Source of the DNA: Acidisarcina sp963790505
Lineage (GTDB): Bacteria; Acidobacteriota; Terriglobia; Terriglobales; Acidobacteriaceae
NCBI GenBank assembly: GCA_963790505.1
Contig: CAWBOT010000004.1
Span: 1,571,718-1,635,717, forward strand
Direction: 5' to 3'
DNA length: 64,000 bases
Position numbers and translations under genes: made by a program. Below, piece after piece: positions 43,792 to 52,346 of this stretch. The notes beneath the pieces are model-generated. The model worked only from the letters and a program-made list of their open reading frames with translations, did not search any database and had not been told where the DNA came from. Each line of letters begins with the position of its first letter. Position 1 is the stretch's first letter.

Positions 43792-45696
43792 ATGTGCGGA
43801 ATTGTTGGCTATGTCGGCCCCCGGGAAGTTGTTCCAGTCATCATCGAGGGGCTGCGCCGGCTCGAATACCGCGGCTATGACTCGGCCGGCATCGCGGTCG
43901 GCTGTGCAGGACAACTGCTGGAATTGCGCCGTGCTCCGGGCAAACTGCGAAACCTCGAAGAAGTGATCCGTGAACATCCGATCTTTCCCCATAGCGGGCA
44001 AGGCTGCAGCGGAACCTGGGGCGTTGGTCACACCCGATGGGCGACCCATGGGCGGCCGACTGAGGAAAATGCTCATCCCCACCGCGATTGCACCGGCCGC
44101 GTAGTCGTCGTTCATAACGGCATCGTCGAAAACTACCTCGAACTCAAGCGCGAACTGCAGGCCGACGGGCACCTCTTCGTCACCGAAACGGATACCGAGA
44201 TCATTGCCCACTTGATCGAAGAAGAGATCAAGTCGGCGGCTGAGTCGGGCAAGACCATGCCGCTGGAAGATGCGGTACGGCGCGCGGCCCGGCGTTTGAC
44301 CGGCGCCTACGCCATCAGCGTCATCTCCGCCGACGAACCAGACAAGATCGTCGCCGCTCGGAATGGGCCGCCGGCAGTGATCGGCATCGGCGAAAGCGAG
44401 TATTTTGTCGCCTCCGACGTGCCGGGAATTCTTCACCATACCCGGAATCTGCATTTTCTTGGCGATGGCGAGGTCGCGGTGTTGACCCGCGATGGGGTTC
44501 ATCTTACCGACATCGAAGGCAACCAGCTACCGCTCAACATTCAGCGCATCCAATGGGACCCGATCCAGGCAGAAAAGGGCGGCTATAAGCACTTCATGCT
44601 CAAGGAAATATTTGAGCAGCCCCGGGCCATTCGAGACACCACGTTGGGACGTGTTTCGCTGGAAACCGGCAAGGTCTTCCTGAGTGAAATGAAGATCAGC
44701 GAGCAGGAGTTTCGCGAGGCAACGCGCATCGACATTGCCGCCTGCGGCACCAGCTGGCACGCGGCCGTCGCTGGCAAATACATGATCGAGAGGCTGGCCC
44801 GGGTGCCGGTTGAGGTCGATTATGCCAGCGAATTCCGCTACCGCGACCCGATCGTCGACCCTAAGGCTATCGGGATGCTGATTACCCAATCCGGTGAAAC
44901 GGCGGACACCCTCGCGGCGCAACGCGAGATGATTGCCAAAGGCTCGAAGACTGTGGCCATCTGCAATGTGGTCGGCGCAATGGTGGCCCGCGAAGCACAC
45001 GGCACCATTTACACTCACGCTGGCCCCGAGATTGGCGTCGCCTCCACCAAGGCATTCAGCTCCCAGCTGACCGCGCTGTTCCTCTTTGCCCTTTATCTGG
45101 CGCAGACGCGCGGGGCGGTCACCGATGAAGAGAGCATCGCGTTGGTCGAGGAACTGACGAAGATTCCCGGCAAGATCAGAGAGGCATTGCGCATCGTCGA
45201 TCCTGCCTGCGAAAAGCTCGCAAGAATTTATTCGACGGCCCGCGACTTCCTCTACCTGGGTCGAGGGATCCACTATCCAATCGCTCTGGAAGGCGCCCTG
45301 AAGTTGAAGGAAATCTCCTACATTCATGCCGAGGGTTATCCGGCAGGCGAGATGAAGCACGGTCCGAATGCGCTCATAGACGAGACCCTTCCGGTGGTGG
45401 TGCTGGCGACCAGTGATAAGGACAATCGCGGCTCCAGGCTGCGCTACGAGAAGACCTTGTCCAACATTCAGGAAGTGACGGCACGGTCGGGGAAGGTGAT
45501 TGCCATCGCCAATGAAGGGGACGATCAGATAAGCCAGCTGGTCGACCACGTCCTCTATGTTCCGAACGCGCCAGAATTGCTGCTCCCGTTGCTGGATGTC
45601 ATTCCGCTGCAGTTGCTGGCGTACCACATCGCCGTCCGTCGAGGCTGCGACGTTGACCAGCCGCGGAATTTGGCCAAGTCCGTCACCGTCGAATAA
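43792..45696 (+). CDS. glmS: Glutamine-fructose-6-phosphate aminotransferase
   Basis: Makes glucosamine-6-phosphate from fructose-6-phosphate and glutamine, committing carbon to peptidoglycan and lipid A. 634 residues. Glutaminase domain starts with catalytic Cys (MCGIVGYVGPREV); RRLEYRGYDSAGIAV, WGVGHTRWATHGRPTEENAH and HNGIVENY follow. Two SIS domains: ACGTSWHAAVAGKYMIE, TQSGETADTLAA, and HAEGYPAGEMKHGPNALI near the C-terminus, ending LAKSVTVE. Follows purS by 27 bases, so probably co-transcribed. No glmS ribozyme seen upstream. Confidence 0.97.
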   Translation: MCGIVGYVGPREVVPVIIEGLRRLEYRGYDSAGIAVGCAGQLLELRRAPGKLRNLEEVIREHPIFPHSGQGCSGTWGVGHTRWATHGRPTEENAHPHRDCTGRVVVVHNGIVENYLELKRELQADGHLFVTETDTEIIAHLIEEEIKSAAESGKTMPLEDAVRRAARRLTGAYAISVISADEPDKIVAARNGPPAVIGIGESEYFVASDVPGILHHTRNLHFLGDGEVAVLTRDGVHLTDIEGNQLPLNIQRIQWDPIQAEKGGYKHFMLKEIFEQPRAIRDTTLGRVSLETGKVFLSEMKISEQEFREATRIDIAACGTSWHAAVAGKYMIERLARVPVEVDYASEFRYRDPIVDPKAIGMLITQSGETADTLAAQREMIAKGSKTVAICNVVGAMVAREAHGTIYTHAGPEIGVASTKAFSSQLTALFLFALYLAQTRGAVTDEESIALVEELTKIPGKIREALRIVDPACEKLARIYSTARDFLYLGRGIHYPIALEGALKLKEISYIHAEGYPAGEMKHGPNALIDETLPVVVLATSDKDNRGSRLRYEKTLSNIQEVTARSGKVIAIANEGDDQISQLVDHVLYVPNAPELLLPLLDVIPLQLLAYHIAVRRGCDVDQPRNLAKSVTVE

Positions 45697-45809
45697 AGCA
45701 CCGCACCCCCGATCGGCTCTGGGCATTCCGTGCGCGCATAGTCTCTTCGTGAAATCTCTTTCCCGCGGCCGACCGCACGTTTACAGTGATTGGCGAGAAG
45801 GAGGTCCCC

Positions 45810-46505
45810 ATGACAGGGCTCCAGAATATTCCCCAGATCATCACTGCCATCGGAGGGCTCGGCACCGCCGCTTTCGGAGTGGTCGATGCCACCAAGGTCT
45901 TCGGCGGCGGCGTGAACAGGATCGGCTTCCATCGCATCGCGACGACCATCAGGGAACTGACGCCGGGTGGCCCGGAAGCCGGAAAACATCTCAACGCGCT
46001 TTCGCAGGGCATGGTCGTGGAGACCCTCAAGGCGAACTGGTACAACGGCACGGACCTCAGCAGCCAGAAGGCGATCGCGAAATCGTTGATCAAGCTTCAT
46101 CTCAGCTCCGGAAGCGCCCCCTCCCTGGCGAAAAAAACGGGGGTCGATCCCGATGCTCTCAAAGCGGTCGCCAACAGCATCGCGACCGGGACCGCTCTCA
46201 CTCCCGGTCAGAGCGATGTCTATGGACGCTTCGACCTGATCGTGACCGCGATGCTCGACGAGACCTACGAGCGTTCGGACCAAATGTACCGAAACGGAAC
46301 CAGGGCCTGGGCAGTCGTCGCTTCAATCTTGCTGGCTGTCGCCGGGGGGTTCATCCTGGACGACGGAGCATCCACTTTCTGGGGCCGTGACTTCTGCGAG
46401 GCCCTCTTGGTCGGCCTGATGGCTACTCCGCTGGCTCCCATCGCCAAAGACCTTTCCACCGCGCTCGCAAGCGCCGTCAATGCCATGCAGCTGGTAAGGA
46501 AATAG
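45810..46505 (+). CDS. Membrane protein paired with alpha/beta hydrolase
   Basis: 231 residues, no known family. N-terminal hydrophobic segment IITAIGGLGTAAFGVVDATK, a long soluble region with NRIGFHRIATTIRELTP, and two C-terminal segments (AWAVVASILLAVAGGFILDD and FCEALLVGLMATPLAPIAKD). ATG 45810 follows AGGAGG by 6 bases; a GTG at 45786 is unlikely. The next gene, a hydrolase, starts 8 bases after the stop, indicating a two-gene operon. Confidence 0.65.
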   Translation: MTGLQNIPQIITAIGGLGTAAFGVVDATKVFGGGVNRIGFHRIATTIRELTPGGPEAGKHLNALSQGMVVETLKANWYNGTDLSSQKAIAKSLIKLHLSSGSAPSLAKKTGVDPDALKAVANSIATGTALTPGQSDVYGRFDLIVTAMLDETYERSDQMYRNGTRAWAVVASILLAVAGGFILDDGASTFWGRDFCEALLVGLMATPLAPIAKDLSTALASAVNAMQLVRK

Positions 46506-46512
46506 GCCTGCT

Positions 46513-47385
46513 ATGACACGATTCCTCGATCTTCGGCTATGGCCGGTGGGTGGCGAGCTCTCCCGCCAGGTAGCGCTCAATCAGGGAACGAGCATCGCCG
46601 ACTACACGGGACTGAGCACCGCCCAACTCCTCGAAGACATCAGGGGACGACACGTCCTGATTGGGACCCACGGCTTCGACGTCAATCGCGAGGACGGTAT
46701 CGCCTGCCTCTCGAATTGGGAAGGATTGCTGCAATTCACCTCGCCGGCGGTCTTTGTCGGCCTCCTATGGCCCGGAGACTCGATCGGGCTGCGCGGTCTC
46801 GACTATCCGCAGGAACCGAAAATCGCCGACGACGCTGGCCAGCTGATCGCGCCATTTCTCGATGCAAATTTTCAAGGTGCGGCCAGCGTCTCCTTCGTCT
46901 CCCACAGCCTCGGGGCGCGTGTCGTACTGGAGGCGATATCCCACATGAATCTGCCGGTCCGGCGCCTCCTGCTGATGGCCGGTGCCATCGACGACGATTG
47001 TTTCGACACCGAGTTCGAGGTGGTCGCCGCTAAGGTCGAGAAGATATCGGTACTCGCCTCGAAGAGGGACAAAGTTCTCTCGCTGGCCTTTCCTCTCGGC
47101 GATCTGGCGGGAGGAATCATCGCTGCTGGGCATCCCTGGTGGCATTCGGCCTTGGGTCGAACCGGCCCCTCCGTTTCCTCCCTGGCCAACTTCCAGGCGC
47201 CGTTTGAGATTCCCGATAATTGGAACTTCGATCACGGAAATTACCTTGGGATCAACCCTCCTCCGGCGCCGGTGCTCCCATTGTTAACAGACCTCCCGCC
47301 GAATGGTGCGCCAGTCCCGGCTCTTGGAGCTAACGGCTGGCAGGAAGCCTTCACCGCCGCCTTCTGCTCGGCGCGTTTTCTGTAG
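46513..47385 (+). CDS. Alpha/beta hydrolase (DUF900-like)
   Basis: 290 residues. Esterase-like: VLIGTHGFDVNREDG (oxyanion HGF), nucleophile elbow FVSHSLGARVVLEAI with Ser, and a GHPWWHSALGR region containing candidate His residues. No signal peptide, so it is cytoplasmic or peripherally membrane-bound through the partner. Coupled to the preceding membrane-protein gene. Substrate unknown; family members include lipase-like proteins and secretion-associated hydrolases. Confidence 0.75.
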   Translation: MTRFLDLRLWPVGGELSRQVALNQGTSIADYTGLSTAQLLEDIRGRHVLIGTHGFDVNREDGIACLSNWEGLLQFTSPAVFVGLLWPGDSIGLRGLDYPQEPKIADDAGQLIAPFLDANFQGAASVSFVSHSLGARVVLEAISHMNLPVRRLLLMAGAIDDDCFDTEFEVVAAKVEKISVLASKRDKVLSLAFPLGDLAGGIIAAGHPWWHSALGRTGPSVSSLANFQAPFEIPDNWNFDHGNYLGINPPPAPVLPLLTDLPPNGAPVPALGANGWQEAFTAAFCSARFL

Positions 47386-47430
47386 GCCGCCTCCGGCTAC
47401 AATAGCTACGACAGGAGAACCATTTCACGT

Positions 47431-47703
47431 ATGGCACACATGGTGTACTGCTCCAAATACAAGCAGGATCTCGAAGGCCTCGAAGAGCCCCCCTTCGACA
47501 GCGATTTCGGCCACAAAATCTACAACAACGTCTCGAAAAGAGCTTGGGGCGAATGGGTCGAGCACCAGAAAATGCTGCTTAACGAATACCGGCTGCAGCC
47601 CTGGACCCGCGAGTCGCAGGAGTTTCTCGTCGAGCAGATGCAGCAATACTTCTTCGGCGAAGGCGCAGCACTGCCCAAGGAATATGTTCCGCCCAGCCAC
47701 TAG
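47431..47703 (+). CDS. yggX: Fe(II)-trafficking / oxidative damage protection protein
   Basis: 90 residues. YggX family, associated with iron handling and protection of FeS clusters. Signature MVYCSKYKQDLEGLEEPPF with conserved Cys, then GHKIYNNVSKRAWGEWVEHQ and KMLLNEYRL. An alternative start 9 bases later (MVYCS) matches other members better. The family is mainly proteobacterial; it also occurs in Acidobacteria. Confidence 0.92.
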   Translation: MAHMVYCSKYKQDLEGLEEPPFDSDFGHKIYNNVSKRAWGEWVEHQKMLLNEYRLQPWTRESQEFLVEQMQQYFFGEGAALPKEYVPPSH

Positions 47704-47744
47704 GCCTTCGTTGTAAAACCTCATGTACACTAGAGTTCGTACGT

Positions 47745-47821
47745 CGGGACGTGGCTCAGCCTGGTAGAGCGCACCCTTGGGGTGGGTGAGGTCGCTGGTT
47801 CGAATCCAGTCGTCCCGACCA
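47745..47821 (+). tRNA. tRNA-Pro (anticodon GGG)
   Basis: 77 bases with complete cloverleaf. Acceptor CGGGACG/CGTCCCG, D-arm GCTC...GAGC, anticodon stem CACCC/GGGTG with loop TTGGGGT (anticodon GGG), variable AGGTC, T-arm GCTGG/CCAGT with TTCGAAT, discriminator A, encoded CCA. Confidence 0.97.
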
Positions 47822-47911
47822 TCGAAACCCTTGTCCTTAGCTGCAAACCCCAATGCACGCGGACTTCATTCCAGCAAAACAAACCCTCGCCACGGTAAAC
47901 TGACTCCACAC

Positions 47912-48940
47912 ATGATGAAGCACCATCGGAAGTCAGTTTGTACTCTGCTCGCTGCCCTGCTCGGCACTGCCGCACTCTACGCCAAAGGCCAAACTCCAGC
48001 CGCGCCGTCAGCGACGCCTGCGCAGGCACAAACACCAGCGCCTTCGAGTCCCCAGGCGTCTCCGGCCGCTCCGCAAGCGCCGCCGGCTCAGAACTCCGGC
48101 CAGTTCACCATCCCCGTCGCGGTCAACGAGGTCTACCTGATCTTCACCGTGACCGATTCCAAGGGCCACTTCATCAAGGACCTGCAGCTGAGTGACTTCG
48201 CACTGCTCGACGACCAGAAAGCCCCGGCGCAAATCTTCAGCTTCCAACAACAGACCAACCTGCCGCTGCGCGTGGGGCTGCTCATCGACACCAGCACCTC
48301 CATCCGTCGTCGCTTCGAGTTCGAGCAGCAGGCTGCTACCGAGTTCATCCTCGATACGATTCACCCGAGCAGCGATAAAGCCTTCGTGATGGGCTTCGAT
48401 GTCGCCCCCGACCTCAAGCAGGATTGGACCAACGACCTCGACAAACTCGACAGCGGAATCAACGCACTCCGGCCCGGCGGCGGTACGGCGCTCTACGACG
48501 CCGTGTATACCGCATGCCGGGATAAGTTGCTGGATAGCGCCCGCGGCCATGAGCCGACACGTAAGGCAATGGTGCTGGTTTCTGACGGCAACGACAACCA
48601 AAGCCGCGTGTATCTCGACGAGGCGATCAAGATGTGCCAACGGGCCGAGACGATCGTCTACGCTATCAGCACCAACACGAATCCGAGCCGCGAACGCGGG
48701 GACGAAGTGCTGAAGAAAATCTCCGACGCCACCGGCGGGATCACTTTTTTCCCCGAGCGCCTCGAAGACATCTCTAACAACTTTCACGACATCGGCGCGG
48801 AGCTCCGCAGCCAGTATGCGCTCGCCTACCGTCCCGCCGACTTTAGGGCCGACGGCGCATTCCGGCCCATTTACCTCTTTTGCAACCAGCGCCGTTACAC
48901 GGTCAGAGTCAGCAAAGGTTACTTCGCGCCTAAGCGCTAA
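47912..48940 (+). CDS. Secreted VWFA-domain protein (acidobacterial type)
   Basis: 342 residues. Signal peptide at 1-26 (VCTLLAALLGTAALYA), then a long Pro/Ala linker of about 35 residues, a small Ig-like domain (FTIPVAVNEVYLIFTVTDSK) and a von Willebrand factor A domain. Its MIDAS is LLIDTSTSIRRRF (D-x-S-x-S), RPGGGTALYDAVY and VLVSDGNDNQSR. C-terminal RYTVRVSKGYFAPKR is the usual end of the TIGR03436 VWFA family abundant in Acidobacteria. Function in those bacteria is unknown; likely cell-surface adhesion. Start ATG 47912 or 47915. Confidence 0.9.
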   Translation: MMKHHRKSVCTLLAALLGTAALYAKGQTPAAPSATPAQAQTPAPSSPQASPAAPQAPPAQNSGQFTIPVAVNEVYLIFTVTDSKGHFIKDLQLSDFALLDDQKAPAQIFSFQQQTNLPLRVGLLIDTSTSIRRRFEFEQQAATEFILDTIHPSSDKAFVMGFDVAPDLKQDWTNDLDKLDSGINALRPGGGTALYDAVYTACRDKLLDSARGHEPTRKAMVLVSDGNDNQSRVYLDEAIKMCQRAETIVYAISTNTNPSRERGDEVLKKISDATGGITFFPERLEDISNNFHDIGAELRSQYALAYRPADFRADGAFRPIYLFCNQRRYTVRVSKGYFAPKR

Positions 48941-48982
48941 TCCGGAAAGTTGTCTGATCTGCGGCGTGGCTTACTTATCACA

Positions 48983-49423
48983 ATGAGCGAGATATCCAGG
49001 GCGTTCTCCGAGGGTTGCGCCGAGATTCGCGCCGCCCTTCTTGCTTTTCCTGAGGCTTTAGCAGACACGCCCTACCGTCCCGGAGGCTGGACGCGCAAAC
49101 AGGTCCTCGGTCACATGCTCGATTCGGCCGCAAACAACCATCAGCGCTTCGTCCGCGCCGCTCTCGAAGGCCATTATGCAGGCCCGGGCTATCAACAAAA
49201 TGGCTGGGTCGAGATCCACGGCTACGCCGAGCTTCCATGGGAGACTCTGCTCGATTGGTGGACCGCCGCCCACCAGACGCTCGAGCAGGTTGTCGCCCAT
49301 ATCCCAGAAGAGCGGCTGAACTCGCCATGCGTCGTCGGCAACGACGCTCCCGTAACCCTCCAATTCCTGATCGAGGATTACATCGCTCACCAGCGCCATC
49401 ATCTGGCGCAGATATTCAGCTAA
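48983..49423 (+). CDS. DinB/YfiT-like metal-binding hydrolase
   Basis: 146 residues, four-helix bundle. Metal His residues: LGHMLDSAANNHQRF, IEDYIAHQRHHLAQI. Members bind divalent metal and include bacillithiol transferases and maleylpyruvate isomerases. N-terminus GCAEIRAALLAFPEALADTP is a typical first helix. Start ATG 48983 (MSEISRAF); the longer frame to 48950 lacks a site. It is followed at 97 bases by a Uma2 gene. Confidence 0.82.
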   Translation: MSEISRAFSEGCAEIRAALLAFPEALADTPYRPGGWTRKQVLGHMLDSAANNHQRFVRAALEGHYAGPGYQQNGWVEIHGYAELPWETLLDWWTAAHQTLEQVVAHIPEERLNSPCVVGNDAPVTLQFLIEDYIAHQRHHLAQIFS

Positions 49424-49519
49424 TCCAAAACGGGAATACTGGCGGTAAGTCAGAGCTAAACATGGGCGTAAACTACTGGCAGGTGCACCTGAATGGGATC
49501 ATTCTTTGAAGGGCTCGCT

Positions 49520-50089
49520 ATGCCGGTCAAGATCGTGCCCGCCGCTCCCCTGAGCGATGAAGAATTCCTCGCGTTTTGCCGCGACAACGAACCCTACCAA
49601 TTCGAGCAAGACGCGAAAGGGGAGATCATCGTGATGACTCCAACGGGCGGCGAGGGCGGCAATCTCGAAGGCTATATTTTCCGCGAACTCGACCTGTGGG
49701 TGGAGCGCACCGGTCTGGGTTTTGCCTTCAATGCGAACGTCTGCTTCCGCCTCCCGGATAAATCATTAAGGATGCCGGATGCGGCGTGGGTAACGTTAGA
49801 TCGTTGGAATACCCTGACGAAAAGCGAAAAGCGCAAATTCCCGCCATTCTGTCCCGATTTTGTGGTTGAACTCCGGTCGGACAGCGATCGAGTTACGGCG
49901 CTTGAAGCGAAGATGCAAATCTGGATGAGCAACGGTGCGCAACTCGCATGGCTGATCGACCCGATCCGCCAATTGGCAATCATCTATCGCCCCGGCCAGC
50001 AGGCCGAGACGCTTCACAAACCTGAAGTCCTCGAAGGTGAAAGACCTGTCGCTGGATTTCGGCTGAGGATGGAGCGCTTCTGGGCTTAG
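49520..50089 (+). CDS. Uma2 family protein (second copy)
   Basis: 189 residues. Uma2 signature: PLSDEEFLAFCRDNEPYQFE, IVMTPTGGEGGNLEGYIFRELDLW, LRMPDAAWV, PDFVVELRSDSD (D...ExK core) and KMQIWMSNGAQLAWLIDP. PD-(D/E)xK-like nuclease fold. Compared with the copy at 11621 it has the common MTPTG start and differs strongly, so it is a separate subfamily, not a recent duplicate. Just left of an IS insertion. Confidence 0.88.
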   Translation: MPVKIVPAAPLSDEEFLAFCRDNEPYQFEQDAKGEIIVMTPTGGEGGNLEGYIFRELDLWVERTGLGFAFNANVCFRLPDKSLRMPDAAWVTLDRWNTLTKSEKRKFPPFCPDFVVELRSDSDRVTALEAKMQIWMSNGAQLAWLIDPIRQLAIIYRPGQQAETLHKPEVLEGERPVAGFRLRMERFWA

Positions 50090-50120
50090 AAGTCCAGGCA
50101 GTTGTTTAATGTGGCGGCAG

Positions 50121-50200
50121 TTAGCGAGCCTTAAGGATAAAGCCGAGGAGTTCGCAGTCCTGATCGTCGGCATTATTTAAGTTTGCATATTGATCATTGT
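50121..50200 (-). pseudogene. 3' remnant of the IS-interrupted membrane protein gene
   Basis: If the IS and one TTGT copy are removed, the minus-strand frame of the interrupted gene continues from TDNDQYANLNNADDQDCELL to GFILKAR and a TAA stop (50123-50121). The seamless join in frame shows that this stretch was its original C-terminus. Confidence 0.75.
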
Positions 50201-50270
50201 TGACCTGCCCCCGAAAAACTCAACCAGTGGTAGCTGGAGTTCTCTCGTAATGTAGACGGGAGGATTTTGT

Positions 50271-50552
50271 ATGAAGAAGAGCCGGTACACGGAAGAGCAG
50301 ATCATCGGGATCTTGAAGCAGCACGAGGCAGGAGTGAAGACGGCGGATCTTTGCCGGGAGCACGGGATCAGCGCGGCGACGTTCTATGGCTGGAAGTCGA
50401 AGTACGGCGGCATGGACGTGAGCGAAGCGCAACGTCTGAAGGCTCTTGAAGACGAGAACCGCCGTCTGAAGCTGCTGGTGGCGGAGTTGAGTCTTCACGG
50501 CGAGGCGCTGAAGGGCGTGATCCGAAAAAACGGCTGGAGCTTGCCGGTCTGA
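50271..50552 (+). CDS. IS3-family transposase OrfA
   Basis: 93 residues. HTH_Tnp_1 domain: YTEEQIIGILKQHEAGVKTA then DLCREHGISAATFYGWKSKY; a leucine zipper follows (LKALEDENRRLKLLVAELSL). Near its end the sequence A AAA AAC (50525-50531) is in frame as a canonical -1 slippery heptamer. A ribosome that shifts there enters the frame of OrfB with no stop in between, giving the OrfAB transposase. OrfA alone is the DNA-binding regulator. Confidence 0.93.
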   Translation: MKKSRYTEEQIIGILKQHEAGVKTADLCREHGISAATFYGWKSKYGGMDVSEAQRLKALEDENRRLKLLVAELSLHGEALKGVIRKNGWSLPV

Positions 50553-50560
50553 GAGAAGCG

Positions 50561-51460
50561 GTGGCGTACGCTCAGGCCGAGCATGGCTTGAGCGAGCGCA
50601 CGGCCTGCAAGCTGCTAGGCATGGAGCGGTCAAGCTATCGGTACGAGCCGCGGCCTGACCGCAACGCGGCGTTGCGCGAGGAGTTAGTGAAGCTGGCCCG
50701 GCAGAAGCCGCGCTATGGCTATCGCCGGCTGCACGCTATGTTGAGCCGTCGCGGCCACGAGGTGAACGTGAAGCGGATCTACCGGCTGTATGTGGAAGAG
50801 CGGCTGATGGTGCGGCGTAAGAAGCGCAAGCGTCTGGTGCGCGATCGCGCGGCCGAGCTGCGGCTGATGGGACCGAACCAGGAGTGGGCGATGGACTTCA
50901 TCGTCGATGGGTTGGCGACGGGGCGGATGGTGCGCATCCTGAGCGTGGTCGACGTGTACACGCGCGAGTGCCTGGCGCTGGAGGCCGACACCAGCCTCGG
51001 CTCAGGGCGCGTGACGCGGGTGCTGGAGCGGCTGATCGAAGAGCGTGGCCGGCGAGAAAATGTGCGCTCGGACAACGGGCCGGAGTTTACCTCGCGGCGC
51101 ATGCTGGCCTGGTCAGAGGACTGGAAGATCGGGCTGGTGCATATCCAGCCAGGCCGCCCGATGCAAAACGGCCACGTCGAGAGCTTCCACGGACGGCTGC
51201 GCGACGAGTGCCTCAACGCAAGCTGGTTCCGGACCTTGAACGATGTGCGCAACACTCTGGCGAGTTGGCGCCAGGAGTATAACTGGGAACGCCCGCACAG
51301 TTCGCTGGGCTACCAAACGCCGGAGCAGTTCCGGCAGAGAGCAGGCTATGCAAATGTGGAAGGCCAACCACGCCTCCCACATTTACACAGCCACGACGGC
51401 GGCTACGGAGTATCTCCAAAGCCAAACCTAAACCGAGAATCTCCAGTTATGACTGGTTGA
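50561..51460 (+). CDS. IS3-family transposase OrfB (made as OrfAB by -1 frameshift)
   Basis: 299 residues from GTG 50561, but normally made as a fusion with OrfA via the slippery site at 50525. rve/DDE integrase core: NQEWAMDFIVDGLA (first Asp), RSDNGPEFTSRRM (second Asp), and QNGHVESFHGRLRDECL (Glu). HTH_21 N-terminus: KPRYGYRRLHAMLSRRGH, typical of the IS407 branch. C-terminus runs to the right inverted repeat. All catalytic residues are in place. Confidence 0.93.
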   Translation: MAYAQAEHGLSERTACKLLGMERSSYRYEPRPDRNAALREELVKLARQKPRYGYRRLHAMLSRRGHEVNVKRIYRLYVEERLMVRRKKRKRLVRDRAAELRLMGPNQEWAMDFIVDGLATGRMVRILSVVDVYTRECLALEADTSLGSGRVTRVLERLIEERGRRENVRSDNGPEFTSRRMLAWSEDWKIGLVHIQPGRPMQNGHVESFHGRLRDECLNASWFRTLNDVRNTLASWRQEYNWERPHSSLGYQTPEQFRQRAGYANVEGQPRLPHLHSHDGGYGVSPKPNLNRESPVMTG

Positions 51461-52188
51461 GAAAAACGGGGCAGGTCATTGTCAGTCTTAGGGTCAGGAT
51501 TTATACAGCGATACAAGGTAACACGATCTGAAGCTTTTGGGTTTGTGGCCTTTGGCCCGTAGATCCAGCCCGCCGGATATGGATATGAGTCCTTACATTT
51601 TTCCACCGAGGGATGAAAGTAGGTCTTGGATCCGTGAACGCTTACACAGCTAAACAACTGCACAAGGCCCGGCTTTTCATCTTGGGAAAGAAAGACGCGT
51701 CCTAGTACCTCTTCAGGATTTGCCAATGCCTTCGCGATTTCAGTTTTGTGGGGTGCGTTGATTTCTAGGCCATCATTAATTGAAACCCAATGGCGATTGT
51801 TTCCAGGGTCGTTATATCGAATCAAGAGCGAAACAGTAGTCGGTGCTGGGCACGGGAAATATCCATTTCCCGCGAGAATCAGTAGAGTGCTTGCCGTGAC
51901 AATGAAGATCACAAAGCCGCCTACCAAACTAGCTGTCCAGCTCGTGTCCGACAACCAATTAAGCCAAGGGATGCTAGGAAATTTGCCGCCTAATTCTAGC
52001 GCAGCATACCCTGACCCAGCTGAGAAAAAGGATGCGATGCCAAAACTAAAAATCAAATATGAACGAGAATCACAGCCGCTCAGCGTCGGCCATGAAACTG
52101 CAATGGCGCTGACGCCTAAGATCAAACCTATAGCTTGGAACCAGAGCGCAACTTTGCGCTCTGGGAAAGAGGTGCTCTTGCCTTGCAC
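51403..52188 (-). pseudogene. Membrane protein truncated by the IS element
   Basis: Predicted polytopic membrane protein of unknown family. Four hydrophobic segments near the N-terminus (FQAIGLILGVSAIAVSW; YLIFSFGIASFFSAGSGYAALEL; SWTASLVGGFVIFIVTASTLLILAGNG) and a soluble C-terminal domain with YNDPGNNRHWVSINDGLEIN and paired Cys. The frame now ends inside the right inverted repeat, where the last 26 residues (from about DLPRFSQPVITG) are IS-encoded. The native end is still visible on the far side of the IS. May or may not be functional in truncated form. Divergent from rplA. Confidence 0.75.
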
Positions 52189-52287
52189 TCAGCCCTCCAG
52201 CTTAGTTCCGATACGCGTTCTTAGACGGCACGGTAACACAGAAGCCGTCTAAGGAAGAATAAAAATTAGCGTCTTGATGAGCTCCGC

Positions 52288-52316
52288 TTGCGCTGGTGTG
52301 GATTTTCCTGCATACT
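52288..52316 (+). promoter_or_regulatory. Candidate rplA promoter
   Basis: TTGCGC at 52288-52293, a 17-base spacer, then CATACT at 52311-52316; each matches four of six consensus bases. It lies about 90 bases upstream of rplA. Confidence 0.4.
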
Positions 52317-52325
52317 CATAAGAGT

Positions 52326-52346
52326 GTCTCAACGCCAAGTTGAGAC
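52326..52346 (+). promoter_or_regulatory. Perfect hairpin in the rplA leader
   Basis: GTCTCAAC and GTTGAGAC form an 8-bp stem around GCCAA, shortly after the candidate -10. It is a candidate for L1 autoregulation or mRNA stability; no U-tract follows. Confidence 0.45.

Larger units (their letters stand above)
50201..51478 (+). mobile_element. IS3-family insertion sequence, IS407-like group
   Basis: 1,278 bases. Terminal inverted repeats start TGACCTGCCCC at 50201 and match the reverse complement of the right end GGGGCAGGTCA ending 51478, with homology continuing for about 40 bases (CTCAACCAGT and CTGGAG shared). The flanks carry a 4-bp duplication TTGT (50197-50200 and 51479-51482), as expected for this group. 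Two overlapping-frame transposase genes fill the element. Everything required for transposition appears intact. Confidence 0.93.

Noticed and set aside
47745..47821. tRNA-Pro as an integration site for the phage block
   Set aside because: It lies 6 kb outside the block and is intact with no repeated 3' end next to the element.
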